A stretch of DNA of 64,000 bases, taken from the NCBI GenBank assembly GCA_022820365.1, contig JAJEFO010000004.1, forward strand, positions 56,648-120,647, given 5' to 3'. A model generated the notes under the pieces. That model worked only from the letters and a program-made list of their open reading frames with translations. It was not told the DNA's origin and did not search any database. Of the stretch, positions 57,337 through 64,000 are shown in pieces (position 1 is the stretch's first letter; each line of letters opens with the position of its first letter). This stretch comes from Silicimonas sp. (lineage in GTDB: Bacteria > Pseudomonadota > Alphaproteobacteria > Rhodobacterales > Rhodobacteraceae). Position numbers and translations under genes: made by a program.

Positions 57337-58242
57337 CTATCTGATCTCGTGCCGGTCGCCGGACGCCTCGTCGCCGACATAGAGGGTGAAATCTCGGGTG
57401 CTGTGCTCCAGGGCAAATCGCTTGCACAGGGCGGCAATTGCCGGAGTTTCAAAGGTCAAGCCGGTGATGTCGCCGATCGGGACAAGCCGTCCTTCCAGCG
57501 TGCAGTCTTGCGTGGCCTGCGCCAGAAAGCACGTGTAGTGGGTGTTGGTCGGACGGTCGTCGAATATGGAATAGGCGCTTCCCAGGCGAACGGAGCCGGC
57601 CAGTCTTGCCTCCATTGCAGCGCGAAGATTGCCTGGAGCCTCGAACTCGAACTGCGGGGGACGCATCCCGCCCGGCGTCTCTTCCAGCAGGATATGGCCG
57701 TCCTGTTCGACCAAAGCCGCCGCGACGATCCGGCGCGTGCTGTCGACAACCATCGCGGCGCGTTCCAGGCCCAGGCTGAAATACTGCCCTCTCGCATAAC
57801 CCAGCCCCAGCCCGTCCCTGTGCGTGAACCCGGTGACCTGTCCCAGGAGTATTGTGTGATCACCCGCAGGAATGGACTGCGCTCTTCGGCAGGAAAACTG
57901 CGCCACGGCACCGTCGATCAAGGGAATCCCGTTGGCGTCGGCGCCATGGGCTATCTGGGCGAATCGGTCCCCTTTGAAGCTGGCAAAGACATTCGACACG
58001 CCTTCCTGCCCCTCTGCCAAAACCGACACGGCGAAATGTGTGCAGGTCGCGAATATGTCATGGCTTGACAGCGAACGGCCCACGCAGACCAGGAGCATTG
58101 GCGGATCGAGGGAAACCGAAGAAAATGAATTGGCTGTGAACCCAAGGGGCGCTCCATCGGGCTCACGCGTTGTCACGACGGTCACGCCGGTCATGAACCC
58201 GCCAAAGGCATCGCGCAGGGCGCTGGGGTTGGCCGGAGTCAT
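57337..58242 (-). CDS. Flavin reductase (HpaC-like) with C-terminal extension
   Basis: 301 residues. The first ~165 are the flavin reductase domain: LRDAFGGFMTGVTVVTTREP, LGFTANSFSSVSLDPPMLLV, HFAVSVLAEGQEGVSNVFAS and the terminal region HTILLGQVTGFTHRDGLGLG. The remaining ~135 residues form a second, unassigned domain (LLEETPGGMRPPQFEFEAPG, FDDRPTNTHYTCFLAQATQD), as found in longer reductases of two-component monooxygenases. It supplies reduced flavin to the LLM oxygenase. Overlaps the hydrolase stop by 4 bases. Confidence 0.88.
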   Translation of the reverse strand: MTPANPSALRDAFGGFMTGVTVVTTREPDGAPLGFTANSFSSVSLDPPMLLVCVGRSLSSHDIFATCTHFAVSVLAEGQEGVSNVFASFKGDRFAQIAHGADANGIPLIDGAVAQFSCRRAQSIPAGDHTILLGQVTGFTHRDGLGLGYARGQYFSLGLERAAMVVDSTRRIVAAALVEQDGHILLEETPGGMRPPQFEFEAPGNLRAAMEARLAGSVRLGSAYSIFDDRPTNTHYTCFLAQATQDCTLEGRLVPIGDITGLTFETPAIAALCKRFALEHSTRDFTLYVGDEASGDRHEIR

Positions 58243-59018
58243 CGGGACGCCTCGCGGATCAGGGCTGCAAGCTCGGCATTCACCGATTCCGCGTGCGTCA
58301 TGGGCATCATGTGCGCGGCGCCTTGAACGATGACAGCGCGGCCATACGGTGCGATCCGTGCCATCGCCTCGCTCATTTCCGGCGTTGAATTGGGCTCGTC
58401 TCCACCCGTCATGAACAGCGCCGGGCAGGGCAGACGCGCCAGATCCGCATCAGCAGGTCCGTTCTCCGCCGCAAACACCTCGTAGGCCGTCCTGTAGTGG
58501 TCAGTGGCCACCTCGGTCAGCCATTCCCCGCATGCACGCCGCTCGGCAGTGTCCTGATCGGCAAACCAGCGTGTCAAGGTGGCTTCCGGGTCGGCCCGTT
58601 CCGTGGCAGACAGATCCGCCGCGCGTCCCCGCACTGCCTCCGCAGCCTCTGGACCGCGGCAATAGATGGCGTTCAGCGCGGCAACTCCCATGACCAGATG
58701 CGGATGCCGGGCTGCGAGGTCGAGCGCGATCATCGCGCCCATCGAATGACCGGCCACGACACCCGGTGCATCGATCGCCGCCGTGATGCGGTCCGTATAC
58801 TGGGCTAGCGTGGCGGGATGCTGCAGCGCGTGGCTCGCGCCGTGACCCGGAAGGTCAAAGGCGCGGCAGTCCTGTGTCGCCGACAGCTCGTTGACTTGCG
58901 CCATCCAAGCCTCGGCGCGCAGGCCCACGCCGTGGATCAGATACAGCCTGGAGCCCGTGCCGGCGCGAATGAAGCTGATGCCTCCGGACTCAGACCGCGG
59001 CTGAGGTGTCCATGTCAT
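58239..59018 (-). CDS. Alpha/beta-fold hydrolase
   Basis: 259 residues from ATG 59018, which overlaps the stop of the upstream ORF (ATGA). The catalytic Ser is in VVAGHSMGAMIALDLAARHP (~92); the oxyanion loop is LYLIHGVGLRAEAWM and the His is in VIVQGAAHMMPMTHAE near the C-terminus. It may cleave a C-C or ester bond in the product of the monooxygenase. Members of this size include meta-cleavage hydrolases and esterases; the exact activity is unknown. Confidence 0.85.
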   Translation of the reverse strand: MTWTPQPRSESGGISFIRAGTGSRLYLIHGVGLRAEAWMAQVNELSATQDCRAFDLPGHGASHALQHPATLAQYTDRITAAIDAPGVVAGHSMGAMIALDLAARHPHLVMGVAALNAIYCRGPEAAEAVRGRAADLSATERADPEATLTRWFADQDTAERRACGEWLTEVATDHYRTAYEVFAAENGPADADLARLPCPALFMTGGDEPNSTPEMSEAMARIAPYGRAVIVQGAAHMMPMTHAESVNAELAALIREASR

Positions 59019-59578
59019 GGCCAAGATCTTCCAGGTTCTGAATCCTGTCTCCAATGCGGCAATGCGGTCGGCACGGCATTGCAGCGCCTGGCACGGCGAC
59101 CAAGTTTGTCGGCGCGAATTGCATCGGGACTCGGGAACTGGATGGTCAGGTCATGCAACTGCCATCCGCCGGTGTTCTTGTCCGTCGACGGGTCCGCAGT
59201 CAACGCATTGGCCGTTCCGCGCGTGCAAGTGAACGACGGCCAGTGCTTTGTCCCAGCGGCACGGTGGATGAAATTTCCTGTCTGCAACGTGCGGATCAGG
59301 CTCGATGCGTGTTCGATCTCCCCGTCCAGCCCGACCATTGCTGCACTTGCACGGGCGTCCGTCGCATGGCCACTGCCGGCAAGCGCGAACATCTGGTAGG
59401 CCAGCAACTCGACGATGGCCCGGCCACTGGCGCAAATTTCGAGCTTCAATTTCGCGACGAACTGCCCGGTCCAGTGGATTGCAAGAAACGCAGCCACTGA
59501 AAGGCTGCGCCAGGGCGCAGGCGTCTTACGGGACCTTTCAATGAGGACGGCCTCGCAGGCTGTCACGAATGTCCGCAT
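59015..59578 (-). CDS. Unrecognised ORF, first gene coupled to the hydrolase operon
   Basis: About 187 residues if it starts at ATG 59578 (MRTFVTACEAVLIERSRKTP); the frame is open to 59725. The 4-base overlap with the hydrolase start argues that it is translated. Hydrophobic helical stretches (LSVAAFLAIHWTGQFVAKLK, IVELLAYQMFALAGSG) are followed by a less regular part. No family recognised. It could be the remaining end of a larger protein. Confidence 0.45.
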   Translation of the reverse strand: MRTFVTACEAVLIERSRKTPAPWRSLSVAAFLAIHWTGQFVAKLKLEICASGRAIVELLAYQMFALAGSGHATDARASAAMVGLDGEIEHASSLIRTLQTGNFIHRAAGTKHWPSFTCTRGTANALTADPSTDKNTGGWQLHDLTIQFPSPDAIRADKLGRRARRCNAVPTALPHWRQDSEPGRSWP

Positions 59579-59725
59579 CTCGAACTGCACGCATGTCTCC
59601 CAACTGCGCCTGCCAACAAAACTAGGCGCGTTGCTTTGCCTCTGATAACTCCCTGAATCCACTTCAGCATTGGGGCGTCCCAAGTCAAGCACCGTTGTGG
59701 AAGGCACATGCCCCGCAATGACCAC

Positions 59726-60224
59726 CGTCAGTTTGCGGCCTTGTAATCGAAGATCCTTCTCGGCGGCCTCCAGTCGGTGCCCGGGATGTTGCGTTCAAGG
59801 CCTGCCTTCAGCGCCCGGCTGCGGTCTGGCTTGTCGGCGCAGCCTTTCGTGTTGAGGTCCTCGACAGGGTCGGTTCCGGCATTGCCGGCCGGCCTTCGGC
59901 CGTGCGCTTCACGCATGTGCATGTTTGGGGCACGATCGAACACGCCGTCGCAGTCGGCAACCCGACGGACGCTTTTTGCCGACACCAACTACCTGGCGGC
60001 AATGCCGATATCTCGTGGTTTCCAATTCGTGACCCATGGCTGGTGCCAGCGGAATCAAACAGGCGGCGGCATGCCTTTGCCCTTTGCAAGGGATGTTGCT
60101 GCAGCGGGCGAGAAAGGCCAATGCAACGCGGTCGCGTTCGGTTCACGGAGCATGTTGACAAGCCTCTGATTCGAAGAGACGTCTCATTTTGGAAGTGTTG
60201 TGGGCTTCATGTGGGGGGATTGTC
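59726..60224. other. Intergenic region, no gene recognised
   Basis: About 500 bases separating the monooxygenase operon (leftward) from the M24-fold gene (rightward). Short frames on both strands lack family features. It presumably holds both promoters; GGGGGGA at 60212-60218 is the ribosome site of the next gene. Confidence 0.35.
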
Positions 60225-61379
60225 ATGCCAAGTGCCTGTGTCGAACGTACGGCGGAACTCCAGCGCCGAATGGCGGATGAAGGAATCGACCTGTTCGTCG
60301 TCACCGACGCCGACTCCGTTTACTATCTGTCCGGCTTTTGGGGTCATCTCGGATTGGAGTTCGACCGGGCGACCATCGTTGTCGTTCCCAGCGCAGGCGA
60401 ACCCACCCTCATTACTCCGGCGATGGAGGCCGAAATGGGCCGCGCCATGAGTTGGATTGCCGAAGTGCGCGAGTGGACTGACGGTATCGACGGCGAGTGG
60501 AAACGTCACCTCGCCGACCTGGTAAGCCATCCCGCGAGCCGCGTCATAGCTGTCGAGGCGCACAAGACCGACCCGCGCATCCTCGATGTGTTGCGGCGGG
60601 AAGCGAAGGAAGCGTCGATCAAGGACGGCGCGGCGATTCTCTCCGACATGCGCATGATCAAAAGCCCTGACGAGATTGCCGTCATGCGTCAGGCCGGAAA
60701 GATCGCCGTCGCAATGTGCCAGGCTGGCCGAGAGGCAATTGCCGAGGGCGTGCCGGAATACGAGCTGGCGCTGGCCGTGATCGCCGGGGGAACGCGCAAG
60801 GCCGCGGAGTTTCTCGACGATGAGGGACCGGATCAGCTCTTTTCGCCGACGATATACAACTTGCAGATCATGCAATCCGGTCGCCATACCTGCATGGTGC
60901 ACCGCCGTTCGACGGTCAAGAGACTGGAGAAGGGCGATCCCATCTACTTTTGCTTCTGTGGAGTTGCCAACTTCAAGCAGTTCAAGCTCGGTTTCGATCG
61001 CGAGTTCTTCCTGGGGTCGGTCACGGACAGGCACGCGCGGGTCTACGAGACTGCTGTCAAGGCGCAGCAGGCCGCGCTGTCGATGATACGGCCAGGCGTG
61101 ATCGCGGACGAAGTCCATGCCGCCGCCGAAGAGGTCTACCAGTCAGCCGGATTCGGTCTCAGCTACCGAACCGGGCGGGGCATCGGTTACTCATTTCTTG
61201 AAGAACCTCAGTTCAAGCGCGGCGACAAGACCCGCCTCCAGGCAGGCATGACCTTCGCAGTGGATGGCGGCATCACTTTGCCAGGCGAATTCGGAGGCCG
61301 GATCGGCGACTCGATTGTCGTGACCGACGATGGCTTCGAGTACCTGACGGACTACCCGCGCGAACTGACCATCGTGTGA
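60225..61379 (+). CDS. M24-fold hydrolase without metal ligands
   Basis: 384 residues from ATG 60225. N-terminal creatinase/prolidase-like domain (to ~140) and C-terminal pita-bread domain. In metallopeptidases the first metal Asp, the His of GHGIG and the Glu of EPG are conserved; here the matching places read YFCFCGVANFKQFKLGFDRE, TGRGIGYSFLEEP and MTFAVDGGITLPG, so most ligands are lost. It is therefore probably a metal-free amide hydrolase like creatinase or ectoine hydrolase rather than an aminopeptidase, despite the likely automatic label Xaa-Pro peptidase. It faces the creatinase gene. The substrate is unknown. Confidence 0.8.
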   Translation: MPSACVERTAELQRRMADEGIDLFVVTDADSVYYLSGFWGHLGLEFDRATIVVVPSAGEPTLITPAMEAEMGRAMSWIAEVREWTDGIDGEWKRHLADLVSHPASRVIAVEAHKTDPRILDVLRREAKEASIKDGAAILSDMRMIKSPDEIAVMRQAGKIAVAMCQAGREAIAEGVPEYELALAVIAGGTRKAAEFLDDEGPDQLFSPTIYNLQIMQSGRHTCMVHRRSTVKRLEKGDPIYFCFCGVANFKQFKLGFDREFFLGSVTDRHARVYETAVKAQQAALSMIRPGVIADEVHAAAEEVYQSAGFGLSYRTGRGIGYSFLEEPQFKRGDKTRLQAGMTFAVDGGITLPGEFGGRIGDSIVVTDDGFEYLTDYPRELTIV

Positions 61380-61835
61380 GAAAGTCGTGCGGTCCAGCGA
61401 ACTGGCGGCAGGGAACTCGACGAATCCAGTCTGGAAGAAATCGTTTCGCCGCACCGATTCAAATACCGGAAGGCAACCCCGCACGGCATTCGACACAGCG
61501 CAGCCACGATCATGCCGGCCTTCCGGGAATCGTCATGATCAGGCCGGCGATTCCGGCAGAAGCGCCCTTGCCACGCAGGGTTTCCGTCTGCGGCAAGTCA
61601 TGCGGGCATACGAAATCCGTAATCCGCCTGTGCGGCCCGCCGGACGGATTGAACGGCTGGGGTTTCACCCGATTCTGCTTGCCGGGCCAGAAGATGCAGG
61701 ACGCTGTCACCGGCCGCGCGCAAACGTTGGTTCTCCTTTGTTCACTGAACTTACATGTGCTGACCTGGTGCGGGTCAAGTTCGTGACACTCGCAATTTGA
61801 GCGAACGGTCTCGGTCCTGCGAAGCTGGCTGCGCG
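61380..61835. other. Convergent intergenic region
   Basis: About 455 bases between two convergent genes, with no recognised gene. Frames at 61376-61800 on the plus strand have no family features. No strong terminator hairpin with T run was seen. Confidence 0.35.
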
Positions 61836-63050
61836 TCAGGCTCCGATGACGTTGTGGTCCGGCCCGTACGGAAATCCGGTGATGTTGGTTGCACTGTCTT
61901 CGCCAACCACAAGGATGTCATGTTCGCGATACCCGCCGGCGCCAGGCTGACCTTCGGGAATCAGCAGCATGGGCTCCATGGAGATCACCATGCCTGGTTC
62001 CAGGGCCGTATCGATGTCCTCGCGAAGCTCCAGCCCGGCCTCGCGCCCATAGTAGTGGCTGAGCACGCCGAAGGAGTGGCCGTATCCGAATGACCGGTAT
62101 TGCAGGAGCCCTTCTTCTGCGAAGAACCTGTTGAGCTCCGCGCAAATCTCCATGCATGTCGCACCCGGCCTGATGAGCGAGAGGCCGAGTTCGTGCGCGG
62201 CAACGTTGGCTTGCCAGATCCTGAGCGTTTCGGCGTCGGGTTCGCCAAGAAAGAGCGAGCGCTCGAGCGCGGCGTAGTATCCGTTGATCATCGGAAATGC
62301 GTTGAGATTCAGGAGATCGCCGGACTCAAGCCGTCGTCCGGTGACAGGGTTGTGCGCACCGTCAGTGTTGATGCCTGACTGGAACCAGACCCAGGTATCT
62401 CGATATTCTGCATCCGGGCAGGCGTCAGCGATCGCGAATTCCATCGCGTCGCGCCCGGCCATTGCAACGTCGATTTCGCGGACGCCCACGCTGATCGCCT
62501 CCTTGATCGCCCATCCTCCGATGTCCGCAATGCGTGCCCCTTCCTTGATGATCGCGATTTCTGCAGGCGACTTGACCATCCGGAGCCGCATCGTGTCTGG
62601 CGCGATGTCGACCAGGCCGCCGGTGCCAAGCATTTCGCGGCACGTCCTTTCGGCGGCAAGAGTCAGGTGATCCGCCTCGATGCCGAGCCGTCCAGGCGTG
62701 CCGATGATGGACTTCACCGCGCGCCAGTAGTTATTGCGCTTCCAGTCCGTGTAGATGACGTTGTCCTCGATCGAGCGCCGCCAAGGCTGGCCGGCATCGA
62801 TGTTCGCCGAGACTGTCGTGCAGCAGTCCTTGGTCACGACGCAGCCGTAGGGACGACCAAAGGCGCAATGTAGAAAGCCGGAATAGTAGGCGATGTTGTG
62901 CATCGACGTGAGCAAGACGACCGGAATGTCCCTTTGGTCCATTACGGCGCGGAGACTTGCCAGACGTGCGGCATACTCTACGGCGGCAAACGGCAGTTTG
63001 GCCTTTTCGCCGTTTTCGAGAACAAAGAATTCGGGGCGCGTGTCAGCCAT
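61836..63050 (-). CDS. Creatinase (creatine amidinohydrolase)
   Basis: 404 residues from ATG 63050 with GGAGAG upstream; creatinases have about this length. The enzyme hydrolyses creatine to sarcosine and urea. The match to the Pseudomonas enzyme runs throughout: HNIAYYSGFLHCAFGRPYGC, DAGQPWRRSIEDNVIYTDWK, QSGINTDGAHNPVTGRRLES with the catalytic His (~231), ALERSLFLGEPDAETLRIW and the C-terminal FGYGHSFGVLSHYYGREAGL and ISMEPMLLIPEGQPGAGGYR, whose Glu binds the guanidinium group. No sarcosine oxidase is in the window. A truncated LacI regulator lies upstream. Confidence 0.93.
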   Translation of the reverse strand: MADTRPEFFVLENGEKAKLPFAAVEYAARLASLRAVMDQRDIPVVLLTSMHNIAYYSGFLHCAFGRPYGCVVTKDCCTTVSANIDAGQPWRRSIEDNVIYTDWKRNNYWRAVKSIIGTPGRLGIEADHLTLAAERTCREMLGTGGLVDIAPDTMRLRMVKSPAEIAIIKEGARIADIGGWAIKEAISVGVREIDVAMAGRDAMEFAIADACPDAEYRDTWVWFQSGINTDGAHNPVTGRRLESGDLLNLNAFPMINGYYAALERSLFLGEPDAETLRIWQANVAAHELGLSLIRPGATCMEICAELNRFFAEEGLLQYRSFGYGHSFGVLSHYYGREAGLELREDIDTALEPGMVISMEPMLLIPEGQPGAGGYREHDILVVGEDSATNITGFPYGPDHNVIGA

Positions 63051-63411
63051 GGCGGTCTCTCCTCTGACCATCGCCCCGGCGTACAAGGCCATGATCTCCT
63101 GGACCCGGACCACCGCCGGGGCAGCGACGCCATCGCTGCAGGCAGTCGGGACAATAGGTCGACTCGTTCGGGCAGGCAATACGTCTGCGGCCTCAGCCGG
63201 GATTGCGCGGACGTTTCGTTCCGGAATGCCGGGCCCGAGGCGGCGGCCTGACGGGCCGTCAAGTCAGGTATATTAGCCCCTTCAATTGCCACCTCAGATG
63301 TGTCCGGGATTTCGCATTGATCAATTACGACACCTTGCATTCAATCAAATTTGCGAAGTCCGACGAAGTCGACATCGAACGCGACCGCTTGGGAAATCCT
63401 GGATCAGCGCG
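63051..63411. other. Intergenic region upstream of the creatinase gene
   Basis: About 360 bases, no gene recognised. The part from 63260 to 63370 is AT-richer and probably carries the creatinase promoter; a LacI-type palindromic operator would be expected if the truncated neighbour once regulated it, but none was recognised. Confidence 0.35.
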
Positions 63412-63850
63412 CTAGGTCGCAACAGGGGGTGTGGCACTCTTTTGGGCGATGAGCTCGAGCCGTTGACTGAGAACAGTACGTGTCTTGGCTGACGGTTGCG
63501 GGACACAGCTGGACTTCACGGCCAGTTCACCCATTTCCGAGAGCGGCATCGCGACCACGGTCAGTGGGACGCTGATATCGGGCGCGAATTGCAAATCATG
63601 AATGGCGATCACCGACAAGTTGTCAGGCACGCGGAGGCCTGCTGACTTGATCTGACGCAACGCGCCGACCGCCGAAACGACATTGAAGCAGAAGACGTCG
63701 GTGATATCGGAGCGGCGTTCGAGCAATTCCTGCATCCCGAGTTCGCCGTGGGTGGCATTCGGTAGGGCGTGCACGATGAGGGCGTCATCTGCATCCGTCC
63801 CCGTCGCTTCGCGCCAGCCTGACAGTCGGGCGTCGGTGAACGTCAGTCCC
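63412..63850 (-). pseudogene. LacI-family regulator, 5'-truncated
   Basis: Only the second half of the effector-binding domain remains: TDVFCFNVVSAVGALRQIKS, AGLRVPDNLSVIAIHDLQFA, and PLTVVAMPLSEMGELAVKSS. The DNA-binding domain and the first ~160 residues are missing. The frame continues upstream to 63909 but there reads sequence belonging to a transposase-like fragment on the other strand. The regulator has therefore been cut by an insertion or deletion. It may once have controlled the creatinase gene. Confidence 0.75.
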
Positions 63851-63856
63851 GCCGCG

Positions 63857-64000
63857 GTCGCCAGGCATCGTGGGCGCCTCGCCCGGAAGGATGCGCCGGT
63901 GGCGATCACGGCAACCGCGCGTGAGCTTGCGTGCCTGATCTACACGCTGATCACCCGAGGGGAGGAATACGTGGAGCGCGGGATCGAGGCCCACGAACAG
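63857..64000 (+). mobile_element. Transposase C-terminal-like fragment (IS110-like?), runs off the window
   Basis: The plus frame reads RLARKDAPVAITATARELAC then LIYTLITRGEEYVERGIEAH up to the window end. This resembles the C-terminal helix region of IS110-type transposases (AITATA.KLA.L.Y..L..G..YV..G...YE). Where the element begins relative to the LacI remnant is unclear (about 63845-63870), and the rest lies outside the window. The family assignment is from pattern memory only. Confidence 0.5.

Noticed and set aside
60225..61379. Call of Xaa-Pro aminopeptidase
   Set aside because: The fold fits, but the metal-binding residues required for that activity are replaced.

Overview
The window comes from a high-GC alphaproteobacterium, most probably a member of the Rhodobacterales. 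The signs are the rbfA-truB-rpsO-pnp order, DUF1643, DUF3572 and YggT family proteins, a phaZ/phaC/phaP polyhydroxybutyrate locus, many PotABCD-type ABC importers and a creatinase. No rRNA or tRNA gene and no CRISPR array were seen.

Layout. 1-10 kb is housekeeping: the end of ubiA, an OmpA-type envelope protein with a small coiled-coil partner, an SLC13/RCK transporter with aroQ, then gyrB and pnp. 10.3-16.6 kb is a plus-strand metabolic islet lying between pnp and rpsO, which are normally neighbours. It holds a sulfofructose-kinase-like PfkB protein, a fucose-isomerase-fold protein, a succinate/sulfolactaldehyde-type dehydrogenase, a sulfolactate-dehydrogenase-like protein and a TauD-family dioxygenase. 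Together they look like part of a sulfoquinovose/sulfolactate pathway without a visible aldolase. 16.6-20.4 kb resumes the minus-strand translation operon (rpsO, DUF1643, truB, a phosphodiester glycosidase-like protein, rbfA), after a frameshifted DUF3775 gene. 20.4-31 kb holds dapB, xylB, a two-subunit 3-oxoacid CoA-transferase, katG, arfB, a queuosine-precursor transporter, mepA and an UMF1-type transporter.

31.6-37.5 kb is an AT-richer block: a DUF917 protein, a complete ABC importer and a LysR regulator, followed by decayed sequence to 38.8 kb. 38.8-41.8 kb holds yggT, an EF-hand protein, an ECF sigma factor with a probable membrane partner and a CpxP-like protein, and DUF3572. 41.8-46.6 kb is the PHB locus: phaZ divergent from phaC, then two duplicated phasin genes. 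Each phasin gene has the same two-box PhaR-type promoter and the same stem-loop plus terminator at its 3' end. 46.7-51.8 kb is a second ABC importer operon with an embedded DUF1330 gene and a permease enlarged by a periplasmic insertion.

51.85-54.46 kb is an ISL3-type insertion sequence with matching inverted repeats and a 7-8 bp target duplication. Between its left end and the transposase gene it carries a two-gene cassette with an AbiEii-like nucleotidyltransferase. It sits exactly between two 24-bp tandem repeats that look like an IS21-type end. 54.8-59.6 kb is a two-component flavin monooxygenase cluster (aldehyde dehydrogenase, luciferase-like monooxygenase, flavin reductase, alpha/beta hydrolase, and an unknown coupled gene). 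60.2-63.1 kb carries an M24-fold protein without metal ligands and, facing it, a creatinase. The window closes with a 5'-truncated LacI regulator abutting a transposase fragment.

The most notable observations are the ISL3 element with toxin-like cargo, the candidate sulfosugar islet, and the duplicated phasin promoter/3'-UTR architecture.
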